A DNA stretch of 15,324 nucleotides from Cyclostephanos tholiformis (lineage: Eukaryota > Bacillariophyta > Thalassiosirophyceae > Thalassiosirales > Thalassiosiraceae): contig JALLPB010000488.1 of NCBI GenBank assembly GCA_036939975.1, positions 1 to 15,324 of the forward strand, written 5' to 3'. This document shows positions 1-8,139 of the stretch, in pieces (within the stretch, counting starts at the first letter, position 1; every line of letters begins with the position of its first letter). The position numbers were made by a program, and so were the translations under genes. The notes beneath the pieces are model-generated. The model did no database searches, had not been told where the DNA came from, and saw only the letters and a list, made by a program, of their open reading frames with translations.

Positions 1-930
1 ATTGTCATGCCATGCTCATCACTGTTATCCATCGCCACATATCCATCCTGGTGTTCCTTCAACATATACTCAACATCCGCATCCAATTGAGTGGGGATGG
101 ATGTACCCAAACAATAGTTATGCAGTCGTGCCAATGTGTTCACAAGTGCAATCACCCATGTCAAAGCTATCCTTGTATGCAATGCCATTCTCAATATCCC
201 CCATCGAGCCACAAGCATTTCAAAAGCACATTCCACCCTGATGTGCAGCTGTGAATGGAAAAAATTGTAATTGTCTTCACTTTTTTTGTTTTGGTTACCA
301 GACACATTGGAGTACAGGGTGGCCATGTACGATGAGTTCAAATATGCATTGACCCCAAACAAGACATAACCATTTTTCAATAACCCGCCTTCAAGTTTGG
401 AATATATATAGGTCACTCGCCTCAAAGGCAACACAATCAGCCACAGAAGCACCATATGCAAGACTGATATCAAGAGTCTTCCCCTTGACATCTGCAACAG
501 CTTGACAATTGAGGCCAAACTTATGCTTTCGTCCACAAAAGAATTTTTTTGACCCACGCCTACCCTTTGCGCCTCTGCTAGAGTAGGTTTTTGTGTCCAT
601 ATAAGTATTCCATCAATCGCTCCTGCACAAATGTCAAAATCTACAGTGCTTGCTTTCTGGAATCCAGCAACAATTTCTTCCTGCTCTTCAACTGACGATG
701 GATATTCAATTGCAAACTTTGAATAATTGTTCACTGCCTCCACAATGTGCCACACGCTGTCCATAACATCAGTATGCAAAATTCCATAAACCCCTACTAG
801 ATCATATGGTGAACCCCCAGCAAAGTATCAAAGAGCACAAGCGAGACAAACACTTGTTGAAATTCGGCCATTTTGTATGGGTGGTGGCTTGAATTTTCCA
901 CCCCTCCGCCCCCCTTTGGGGATATGATGG
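1..930 (-). pseudogene. Decayed PIF/Harbinger-like DDE transposase, 3' end beyond the window
   Basis: Reading the minus strand from about 930 to 1 gives, with two frame changes, a protein recognisable as a Harbinger-type (DDE_Tnp_4-like) transposase. Segments in order are ISTSVCLACAL, a TGA stop, YFAGGSPYDLVGVYG, DSVWHIVEAVN, GAIDGILIWT (first catalytic Asp, codon 612-614), KKFFCGRKHKFGLNCQAVAD, SDLY, KLEGGLLKNGYVLFGVNAYLN, and FFHSQLHIRVECAFEMLVARWG (third acidic residue, Glu). Transposases of this superfamily cut and paste DNA elements with a DDE active site. Lesions: the second Asp, normally in FGDNAYLN, is Val (codon 351-353). An indel in an A7 run near 544-550 shifts the frame, and what looks like two extra TA units near 401-410 shift it back. 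The TGA replaces an expected Arg (CGA). The frame is open at base 1, so the C-terminus lies to the left. No terminal inverted repeats were identified. The family call is firm; the exact 5' limit is not. Confidence 0.85.
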
Positions 931-2419
931 GGCAATTTCAGATGAGTGCAATTAATTCTTGTAGCCAGCAATTTATGAAGCCTTCAAAATGATGAGTACG
1001 GCATGCGATATGCACATCAAAAATAAGTGTCACCAAGAGATATATAAATCTCGTGAACTGAACGCTGTCTACATGGTTTTGCAATCTTACCAGCCCTAGA
1101 CGATGCATAGGCTCCTTCCTCATCCTCCAATATCCAGGTGGCCCCACATCCGGCTGCTTAAACAATGAGGGCACAGGCATCATTGGGTATGGTCATAGGC
1201 CAAAATAATGGAGCCCAACCATGGTGGAGCCGTTTGCTGTGCCTAGCAGCATGGCTATCTTGATTGACACAAAACCCTCAAGGTGCCATCTCCGTGATGG
1301 GGTGGTCAATGGCTCAGTCGAACAGTTTTATTTAATTCCATCAACCTGCTGAGAAATGAATTAATTTAATAAACTGATTGATTTTATCATTTTTTTAGTC
1401 ATACTCCAACTCAATCGCCCCCAAAACAATCAAATCGGGCTCCCACTGCAACCCTCACCATTCTCTTGTCCTATACTAACTCCCCCTCATCAAGGCCGCT
1501 CATATTTGGTAGGTTGTTGCGTTTTTTTACGTTGTTTTGTGGCTATCTAAGGCCACGATGTATTTTTATTTTTGTTTATTTTTGCCACTCAGTTTGCCAA
1601 CCCAAACAATAGCAAAACACCCTCCACACACCTTCTGCCATGGTCTAGCACCTTCCCCAATGTCCCTCCCATTGCTGACACTGACTTTTGCTTGGTTGTT
1701 GTGTCCCCATATTGAATGGCGGCCACCTGTGGCCATGGCCCCATCCCCCTCTCTCTTAATTTTCATCGATTTATTTTGAGAGCCGAACCAAAGACATGGT
1801 ATCCCCCCCACTCATTGTGCCAAGGTCGCGTGTCCTTCCCGGCACCTCCACCATTGCCCAGGCTGACTTACATTGGAACCTTTAAGGCCAAAGCACCCCC
1901 CCCTCCCCTCTATTTTTCAATCCCTCTCTTTTTGCTCCCCCAAATGAGCAAACCAATGACAGCAAATGGGCTCATGGCCTGTGCATGGCATTGGGGAGTG
2001 GTGGTGCCATGGTTTAATGGCACCACTTCTCTACCCATGGAGAGAGTGGGAAAAGCCACTGGGTGGTGGCGGCTTGAGCTGGTTGTTGTGTTTGTTGTGT
2101 TGTGTGGTTGTGTTTTGTCGTTGTTGTGTTTGCATGTTATGATCCTTTTTTTTACCATTTTGAAACCGCCCATGCCAATACTTTGCCCCACTCTACTGCA
2201 ATACTCCCCCATAAAGTCAAAGCATGGGTCCCACATCTACATGCAGGACCAGTAATAAAAATTAAGAGGTGCAGTCAGACTTGGCTTTCGTTTTGAGGGG
2301 CAAAAATACCCCTTTTTTGCACTAGTGTACGCCCCGCTTGTATGATAAATAATTTAGTACTTAAGGTACAGTAAGTTTCAACACTGAAAAAAACTAAATG
2401 TTATGTTAGCATAGAAAAG
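931..2419. other. Gene-free stretch with T/G-rich simple sequence
   Basis: Nothing in this stretch reads convincingly as protein on either strand. Open frames occur, including one of 179 codons at 1716-2255 on plus, but they have low-complexity or random-looking composition and no recognisable motif. TTGTTG/TTGTGT-rich sequence is dense at about 2079-2130, and CCATGG-containing words recur between 1220 and 2040. The 5' part next to the Harbinger remnant (about 931-1200) may still belong to that element, but no transposase N-terminus could be read. Confidence 0.4.
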
Positions 2420-2453
2420 TGATCCAGCTAGGATCAAACCAGTCCATAAGATA

Positions 2454-2623
2454 CATAGGATTCCTTAGAATTGGAAACAAAAAAAGCCCTTTCTCATACA
2501 TTACCAATAAATATATCAATACACAATACACACCAACACACCGACACACCAACACACCAACACACCATAGGATTGGTTATGTAATAGTACATTGTACATC
2601 AGACCCTTTCTCATACCTTACCA
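2454..2623. repeat. Diverged ~50-bp direct repeat flanking a simple repeat
   Basis: Two copies begin with CATAGGATT (2454 and 2566) and end with a 20-mer that matches 19 of 20 positions, at 2487-2506 and 2604-2623. The copies are about 112-117 bp apart and enclose the 8-bp simple repeat at 2528-2567. This looks like a small local duplication in non-coding DNA. Confidence 0.6.
2528..2567 (+). repeat. 8-bp tandem repeat, five copies of ACACACCA
   Basis: Five contiguous 8-bp units follow one another. Four are identical and the second ends in G instead of A. It is a short microsatellite in gene-free DNA. Confidence 0.9.
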
Positions 2624-3404
2624 TCTTATTAGGCAGCTTGCAAAGGAGTTACATATCTATTACTCAACAGCCCATGAGCGTTCCCCCCTTTTTAATTCCA
2701 TCCCCCAGCCCCCCAATATCCCTAACTAATATAGTATTATTAAACAGTAATAGCTTTTTGGTGAAGTGCCCCTATTGGCTTGTCTCCATTAAAAACTAAA
2801 AGCGTGCTTGCCAACCAAAGGTGAGTTAACAAAGTGATAGCTTGTGCTTTTTCTTGCCCATTGAACCAAAATGACGTGCACTGAACCCAGCTATTTGCGA
2901 GTATCCTTTTCGCCATGACACCCCCCAGCCCTTGTTGTGCTTCGGTTTTGGATGAGGGGGGCATGGTGCCATCATTGAGATATTGCATCACACAGGAATG
3001 GCTGTTACCATACGTACTATATACATACCAAATTAGCTCATTGTTGTTTTCTTTTTTTTAGAGAGTGCGCATTGATTCTTAAAAATATACTTAATGAATT
3101 TTTTTAATACTCGTAATTGCACCATCTGAAAAGCTGGGGATGGCTTTGGGTGGGTGAAAAACTTATTAGTATCTCACATGAAAAATTGCACCCATCCAAA
3201 ATCTGAACCAAGAACCATTATTGAGAATAATACAAATGTAGGAAATGGTAGCTTACTACATTTTGCCTATTTAACATATGTAGGTATAAGTATTGCACCA
3301 GTAATACTTGAGCAACAATATATTGCTACAATATATTTTTTATTTTGTAATGATATAATTTATTGTGTTGAGAGAGAGTACGAAGTGAGAGTTACAATAA
3401 ATTG
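2624..3404. other. AT-rich gene-free stretch
   Basis: AT-rich sequence with many stops in all frames. Around 3241-3400 it is dominated by TATATTG/CAATATA words that can pair with one another. I see no gene, RNA gene or clear mobile-element end here. Confidence 0.35.
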
Positions 3405-3990
3405 TTAGAGAAAAACTTTTTACATTTGTGAGGGAGGCAACAAGGTTGCAGGTGTCTGTCACTTTATCCTGCAATTGGGCAAGGGAGTCCGAGGTTTCAT
3501 GGCCAGGGTGGTGGATGGAATGGTGTGGATTGCCGTGATTTTGTTGTTGGTGGCAGTTATACCTCTGTAGATGGACTCATCGTGTCATGCAGGCATGAGG
3601 AGGATGAGGAGGGTGCTTCCCATTAGCTGCTTTGATTTGTCCAGGGGCAAAGGGTTTGAAGACCTGTCATGGACTTGTTGGTTGTGTCTTCCTTTTTTCT
3701 ACATAGGAATTCGTGGGATGAGTACCGGGAAATTGTCAGCGATGTTATCTGGTGAGGTGATGATGAGCATCATTGTGGACACCTAAAACATTGGCTTGGG
3801 AGCGGCTGGATCAACTGTTTGGTGTGGCGGCAGCAGTGTCAATGAAGGTGGCAAAGGAGCAGGAGGAGATGATCTTTCCACAATGTGAATCATCACATCG
3901 TACGAACATGACAGCCTCCGTCGTCCTACGGCCACCATGGGGCCACACTCCTGGCAACAAGGCACACACCAATCAAATACCATATAATGC
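3405..3990 (-). pseudogene. Unidentified degenerate coding remnant
   Basis: The minus strand gives a protein-like reading with a few breaks. It includes PPHQTVDPAAPK, a stop, IITSPDNIADNFPVLIP, a frame change, TNSYVEKRKTQPTSP, TGA, QVFKPFAPGQIKAANGKH, TGA, VHLQRYNCHQQQNHGN and LAQLQDKVTDTCNLVASLTN. Two of the stops are TGA where CGA (Arg) would keep the frame, as in the Harbinger remnant. The Gln/His-rich stretch followed by a short heptad-like segment could fit a retrotransposon Gag tail, but I do not recognise a family. The plus strand also has a reading here (AWERLDQLFGVAAAVSMKVA near 3790-3850), so the strand is uncertain. Confidence 0.3.
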
Positions 3991-4469
3991 AAAAGGTATT
4001 AGTCATTAAAACTAAAAAAATCTATCATTATTACTATTTTTATGACCTATTATATCATGAGTCATGATGCGTCGATGAATTTTTCATGATGGATCGTCGT
4101 TGGTCGCGATGGTCATACCACCGATGTGGAGCATCGGCGGTGACAGCAATGGCACATAGTCATAAATGTCCCCCCTAATGACTCGCGAGCATGGATTGCC
4201 ATGTCGTCCATCTTGGAGAGCATGGCGGTCGAAATGCCGTAGCTATGAATTCATAGTCTGGATTTTTCGCCAAAAAGGGCCTCTAGGTTGGTATCGGGTG
4301 TCGTTTTTGATGTGGTTTTTTGCATGGTACGTCTGTATAGGAACATGTCTGGGGGTGCTAAACCCAGTTCATCAGCCCCGGGGAGTTGGTTTATGACCCT
4401 CCACCTTGATGAATTCATGTGATATGGTAGATACCATAGGACCCATGATTATTACCTGCACTTAAAATA
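3991..4469. other. Spacer upstream of the monooxygenase
   Basis: No gene is supported here. The segment immediately precedes the plus-strand monooxygenase start at 4470 and would contain its promoter and 5' leader. An AT-rich patch lies at 4005-4060, but I see no convincing TATA box or initiator. Base composition rises to GC-rich exactly at the start codon. Confidence 0.35.
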
Positions 4470-6071
4470 ATGATCGATGCCGCATCCCCCCCCCCCAATC
4501 CCAATCCGAATCCTCCATCGGAGGAGGAGGATGTCGAGATCGAGCACCACGCCATCGTCATAGTTGGAGGGGGCATAGGCGGTCTCATACTCGCCCTGTA
4601 TCTCGACGCCGTCTACAACCACCGTCACCGACCCGCCGATTCCGATCCCAAACAAGACAAACACGACGACGTCGACATAGTCCCCCCCCCATCGTTATCC
4701 ATACACGTTTACGAGTCCGCGTCGTCCTACAACTCGAACGCCGGTGGGGCCATCGGGCTGTACCCGAACGGACTCCGGGTATTGCGGGATTTATCCGCTC
4801 GTCATCCGTCATTGACGTCGCTCCTACGCGACGTTCGACTCGCCGGGTGCGATTACGTCTTCAGGAGGTGGATGAGGCACGACGGTCGGGAGGTTTGCGT
4901 CGCTCGAGAGGACGAGCTCCTATCGTCGTCGTTCGACGTGGGCGTCGTCACGGGGGGGGATGACGCGCGACTGCTAGGGCGTGGTATCCCCCGGGGCGGC
5001 ATCCTGGGCGGCGCGATCGGCGCGATGACGAATCTGGTCGGACGTGGGAGGAGGACGACGACGGCTGATTCGGGGGGGAATGGAAACGACGTCGCCGCCG
5101 TCGTCGACGACGACGCGACGGCGTCGGACCTTCGCAGCATGGGCATTCGTCGGTACAGGTATCAGGACATACTCCACGATGCCTGCCATGGGGTCGGCAT
5201 CGCGATACACTTCGGGAGGAGAGTCGTCGGCGTGAGCAGTACGATCGTCGACGGTGCCGATGACGATGTCGGTTCCGTCGTCGGAGATGGCGGTGATATG
5301 ACGAGGCCACGCGGGCCCAGGACGCTGATCGAATTCAAGGACGGATCGAAGGTATCGTGTTCCCTACTGATCGGCGCCGATGGGATCAATTCGAGAGTTC
5401 GCGAGTACGTGATAAATCCGATCGTATCGAGGAGGACCGTCCCCGCCTCATCGGAAGACGACGACGGGGGTGGAGGAGGGGGGGGGAAACGCGAAAGTTA
5501 CGTCCCGGAATACACGGGCGTGACGTGCCTGATGGGATGCGCCCGCGTTCCGTTCGTTCGGGGCATATGCTTCCCGAGTTCCGTAACCACCAGGTCTGTT
5601 ACTACATCGCACGGAGGGGGGGGAGGGATGATGGGAAGCCGGACGACGTTGACGATGACGAGAACGATGACGAGAACAATCACCAGCCTCGGCTGGAGGA
5701 GGTTGTATTCCAAATTTACTTCCCATCCCCGATCGAACGGCCGGATCAATGGCGTACGTTAACCCCCGACGAGGCCAGGGACGAGTGTCGCATGTTGGCA
5801 GATCGGTTACGCACGGACGGATGGGACGAGATGTTCCTCGCCCCCCTCGAGAGCTCGACGTTATCGGGGGTGCTTCGGGTGGGCATAAGGAATCGGGTGG
5901 CGTTGGATTCGTGGCACGTCGGGGGGGGGAGAGGCGATGGTGACGTCGCGGGGGAGGGGGGAAATGCGGCGATGGGGGGTAAGAACGAAAATGTCGGACC
6001 GGCGGTACTACTCGGCGACGCGGCACATCCGCCGGTGCCGTACATTGGACAGGGTGCCATGTTAGGGTTAG
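4470..6071 (+). pseudogene. FAD-dependent (group A) monooxygenase, N-terminal and central part, frameshifted and truncated
   Basis: Group A flavoprotein monooxygenases (FAD_binding_3 family) use FAD and NAD(P)H to hydroxylate or epoxidise small molecules. The start at 4470 is the first ATG of the frame. Visible motifs are the Rossmann GxGxxG, VGGGIGGLILALYL at residues 32-44; GAIGLYPNGLRVLRDL at 93-108; the DG motif LLIGADGINSRVREYV at 299-314; YTGVTCLMGCA at 348-358; GICFPSS at 365-371; then, in another frame, FQIYFPSPIERPDQW and the FAD-ribityl motif GDAAHPPVPYIGQG (6014-6055). A one-base frame change lies between about 5590 and 5625, probably before CYYIARRG; a G8 run sits just downstream. 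After GQGAML the family sequence stops, where an ankyrin-gene copy begins (6072). The C-terminus lies at 8515-8781. The substrate is unknown. Acidic and Gly tracts (about 195-215 and 329-339) are low-complexity insertions. Confidence 0.85.
6062..6071 (+). repeat. Telomere-like TTAGGGTTAG at the monooxygenase break
   Basis: Ten bases equal to 1.67 TTAGGG units lie directly between the last family-like monooxygenase codon (ATG at 6059-6061) and the ankyrin-derived 46-mer. TTAGGG is the telomere unit in diatoms. Ten bases is short enough to be chance. Confidence 0.35.
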
Positions 6072-6117
6072 TTGCGCGCGTAGGCACCCTCGGGATACAT
6101 GCTCAGTATCGAATTGA
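6072..6117 (-). repeat. 46-bp perfect copy of part of the ankyrin gene (copy A)
   Basis: All 46 bases are identical, in the same orientation, to 9923-9968. On the minus strand they encode the ankyrin peptide NSILSMYPEGAYARN with identical third codon positions, so this is a recent DNA duplication rather than protein-level similarity. It sits exactly where the monooxygenase homology ends. In the plus frame it reads ARVGTLGIHAQ. Confidence 0.95.
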
Positions 6118-6490
6118 CCTTGCGTCGTATGATTTCCCTAACCATGAAATCCTTGTGTGGACTAATTTTGTGAAAGGCCATGAATTTCCTCATGAACTTC
6201 CACCTCTTCCTGTACTTGGGCACTATCGACCGCCACGTTGACAGTTGTTTGCAGCATCTTGTCACCGCGCTGACGAGCACCCCCCGTGGATTGCGTCCGG
6301 GGGGGTTGTGCACCAGGTCCCAGCAGGGTATGGTCCTCATGTCCCTGAGTTGGTTTAGGGACATGCCCCTCAGATCCTCGAGGATTGCATCGTCAGACTC
6401 GGGTTACAGGGGGGAGCGCAAGACGTATGACGATAACGACGACTTGACCACAGGACCACCATCATCATCGAAGTATCCCCTCCCCCCCCT
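6118..6490 (-). pseudogene. Unidentified coding remnant joined in frame to the ankyrin copy
   Basis: The minus strand is open from about 6490 to 6071 with a single TAA stop (6404-6406), giving about 120 codons. It begins GYFDDDGGPVVKSSLSSYVL, then the stop, then PESDDAILEDLRGMSLNQLR, IPCWDLVHNPPGRNPRGVLV, SAVTRCCKQLSTWRSIVPKY, RKRWKFMRKFMAF and VREIIRRKV, and continues in the same frame into NSILSMYPEGAYARN. The composition is protein-like and the stretch is rich in basic residues. I do not recognise the family. It could be the exon of a second ankyrin-type gene or a captured gene fragment. Confidence 0.4.
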
Positions 6491-6523
6491 CCCTTGACCC
6501 CTCTAATTTTGTCCTAAAAACAC

Positions 6524-6847
6524 TGTTGATTGTTGTGTTCTCCCACCTTCGAAAAGATCGTACCCCCGCTGTCGACCACCCTATTTTTGCGAAATGCACC
6601 GGCTTGTTGATTGTTGTATTTTTTTCAAGATTGTGTTGGTTCGGTTCAATACCTCCCCCCCCCCATTGCAAAAATGGTCCTATTATTATCATGTCGGCAC
6701 ATCCAAAAAACAAAAAAAATCCTTCGTATTTTTGTTCAAAACGAAACTGGATCCCCTGGCCATTTTTGCCTGCACCAGCTTGTTGATTGTTGTATTATTT
6801 TTCGAAAGAGGCTCAGTTCAATTCCCCCCCCCCCCAATGGAAAAAAG
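6524..6847 (+). repeat. Diverged ~176-bp-spaced repeat family
   Basis: Two copies at 6596-6677 and 6772-6847 share GCACC, a perfect 18-mer (CTTGTTGATTGTTGTATT), a T-rich run, a TTCAAT..C(10-13) tract and then an A-rich run. A third, partial copy of the TGTTGATTGTTGTRTT core lies at 6524-6539. The repeats are imperfect and non-coding, and resemble decayed dispersed elements more than a satellite. Confidence 0.7.
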
Positions 6848-6857
6848 ATTTTAGGCC

Positions 6858-6892
6858 GCCACTTAATTTTCTCCGGCCACTTAATTTTCTCC
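6858..6892 (+). repeat. 17-bp unit repeated at an 18-bp period
   Basis: GCCACTTAATTTTCTCC occurs twice, at 6858-6874 and 6876-6892, separated by one G. It is non-coding. Confidence 0.85.
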
Positions 6893-7009
6893 CCATTGTT
6901 GCGCATAAGCTGAGATTCTGTAATCTCATCATATCATGTGATCACTATCTCCAACAATCTTCGTGTCTATTGTGATTTTCAGGCTGGCTGTCATTCACAA
7001 CCATGAACA

Positions 7010-7091
7010 AACCACCAACGCAACACCATCAGAAGGGGAGGGGATGGGCAACGAACCACCAACGCAACACCATCAGAAGGGGAGGGGATGG
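7010..7091 (+). repeat. 44-bp tandem duplication
   Basis: A 38-base block beginning AACCACCAACGCAACACC and ending GGGGAGGGGATGG occurs at 7010-7047 and 7054-7091, a period of 44. The copies are identical over the block, so the duplication is recent. Confidence 0.9.
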
Positions 7092-7133
7092 CACGGCCCA
7101 GATCGTCCAGGCAGCCGATGTCATCGCTGCCAT

Positions 7134-7258
7134 CACCCTCTCCCCCATCACCCCATCGTCACCCTCTCCCCCATCACCCCATCGTCACCCTCTCCCCCAT
7201 CACCCCCCCATCACCCCCCATCACCCCCCATCACCCCCATCACCCCCATCACCCCGTC
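7134..7258 (+). repeat. C-rich minisatellite (26-bp units, then ATCACCCC-type units)
   Basis: Two perfect 26-bp units start with CACCCTCTCC (7134-7159 and 7160-7185). A third decays into about six short units of ATCACCCC(C)n up to 7258. The plus strand has more than ten C4-C7 runs spaced by 3-5 bases; the complementary strand is therefore G-run-rich and could form quadruplexes. Confidence 0.9.
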
Positions 7259-7260
7259 AC

Positions 7261-7321
7261 GTGATTTTTATGAAAAAATATTTTATGTGTTTATATTATT
7301 AAAATGTTTATTTTTCCTTAG
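7261..7321 (+). other. Possible small intron (weak)
   Basis: A 61-base AT-rich stretch starts GTGATT and ends in a T-rich tract followed by CCTTAG. It has the look of a short GT-AG intron, but no coding sequence flanks it, so this is only a compositional observation. Confidence 0.15.
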
Positions 7322-7343
7322 ACGGTGAACCTGGAAAAATGGT

Positions 7344-7650
7344 AGAGGGGAGTAGCTTACCCCTCTCTGTTCCCAGGGGATCTCTGTTCCGTTGTGGATT
7401 TGTCCACATGGGTACGTGTGTGTTCCAAACGGTTCTTCATGCATACGTGAGCATGAACGGCCTACACATGATGATGTTGTAGGAGGACCACGTAAGGTCC
7501 AAGGCTGCTGGGTACGGGTACCCAAGCAGATTGTTTTTCCTGCTTCAAGCAGATGATGGGTAGGGCTAGTACATATGGTACGCTGTATGTATAGCCTGGT
7601 GACCCTTCCGGAACAGATGACAAGTATGTCTGTAAAGTACGTCAGAGTAC
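7344..7650 (+). other. Cluster of about ten consecutive inverted repeats (possible structured RNA or element end)
   Basis: Adjacent, non-overlapping stem-loops follow one another: AGAGGGG/CCCCTCT (7344-7366), TGTGGA/TCCACA (7393-7408), TTCATGC/GCATGAA (7436-7457), CCTACA/TGTAGG (7461-7483), GGACC/GGTCC (7485-7500), CTGCT-GGGTAC/GTACCC-AGCAG with one bulge (7505-7529), CTGCT/AGCAG (7540-7552), GGCTA-TACATA/TATGTA-TAGCC with one bulge (7564-7596), GACA/TGTC (7619-7630) and GTAC/GTAC (7637-7650). Most stems are perfect, with 3-11-base loops. I recognise no known RNA family or tRNA in it. There is no open reading frame of note. Confidence 0.5.
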
Positions 7651-7826
7651 AAGTCTCGTCTGTATCATTTTTTAAGTATTAGATTTTTTTTAGCAGACTC
7701 CGAAAGTCTCATAATTTTTGGAACTGGGTTGATGCCACATCTTTTTTCTTCTCAAAAAAAAAGTGATTACTAGTGACTAGGACCTACGATACACAACACA
7801 ACAGAAGTAGTACTTACAAAATAAAA

Positions 7827-7886
7827 TATATCCATAAATTTGGAATATTACTTTTATATATCCATAAATTTGGAGTATTACTTTTG
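7827..7886 (+). repeat. 30-bp tandem duplication, AT-rich
   Basis: TATATCCATAAATTTGGAAT and the following ten bases at 7827-7856 are repeated at 7857-7886 with two or three changes. It is non-coding. Confidence 0.9.
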
Positions 7887-7951
7887 AGTTACATTCATTC
7901 TAACTAAAGTAAGTAACACACATTCAATCTATCAAAAGGTACACTGGTGCT

Positions 7952-7981
7952 AACAAAAATTTTGTTGGTACTTAGTACCAA
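7952..7981. repeat. Two abutting perfect palindromes
   Basis: AACAAAA-A-TTTTGTT (7952-7966) overlaps by two bases TTGGTAC-TTA-GTACCAA (7965-7981). A related GCTTAGTACGAAGGTAC follows at 7989. This could be an element terminus or a strong cruciform; no matching partner was found elsewhere in the window. Confidence 0.7.
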
Positions 7982-8139
7982 TTGTTTGTGCTTAGTACGA
8001 AGGTACATTTGTATTTCGATTATATCAGTGCTGATTATGATGTATGCACAAGAGAAGCAGGCAATCTGACTGGAGACATCAATCATTCTAACTTGCACCT
8101 TTTCATCCTTCTCCCCTCTTGTCTAAAAGGTTATATCAG

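Noticed and set aside
938..1183. Minus-strand 81-codon frame as the N-terminus of the Harbinger transposase
   Set aside because: It has no recognisable transposase sequence and a different reading frame from the adjacent remnant; a link could not be supported.
1716..2255. Plus-strand open frame of 179 codons
   Set aside because: Composition is random-looking, with Pro/Leu/Val runs from CCC and TTG repeats and no motif; a minus-strand frame overlaps with equally poor content.
2420..2447. tRNA-like 3' half on the minus strand (GGTTTGATCC followed by TAGCTGGATCAC) or a retroelement primer-binding site
   Set aside because: The T-arm pairs only 4 of 5 positions and no matching acceptor 5' strand, A box or cloverleaf can be found at the right distance; no LTR boundary is visible.
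4853..5310. Arg/Ser-rich minus-strand frames opposite the monooxygenase
   Set aside because: They are shadows of the GC-rich, Asp/Gly/Val-rich coding strand; the plus frame has clear FAD motifs.
5585..5645. A 45-base GT-AG intron (from GTCTGT to GGGAAG) to explain the monooxygenase frame change
   Set aside because: Its length is a multiple of three, so removing it would not restore the frame, and it would delete the family-like CYYIARRG.
5448..6087. Minus-strand frames of 192 and 113 codons opposite the second half of the monooxygenase
   Set aside because: Pro/Arg-rich antisense shadows; the plus frame carries GDAAHPPVPYIGQG.
7134..7258. CRISPR-like regular repeats
   Set aside because: Units are contiguous tandem repeats without unique spacers, in eukaryotic DNA.
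6963..7328. Plus-strand Pro/Ser/His-rich frame of 121 codons
   Set aside because: It is a translation of the 44-bp and C-rich tandem repeats; no start context or non-repetitive domain.
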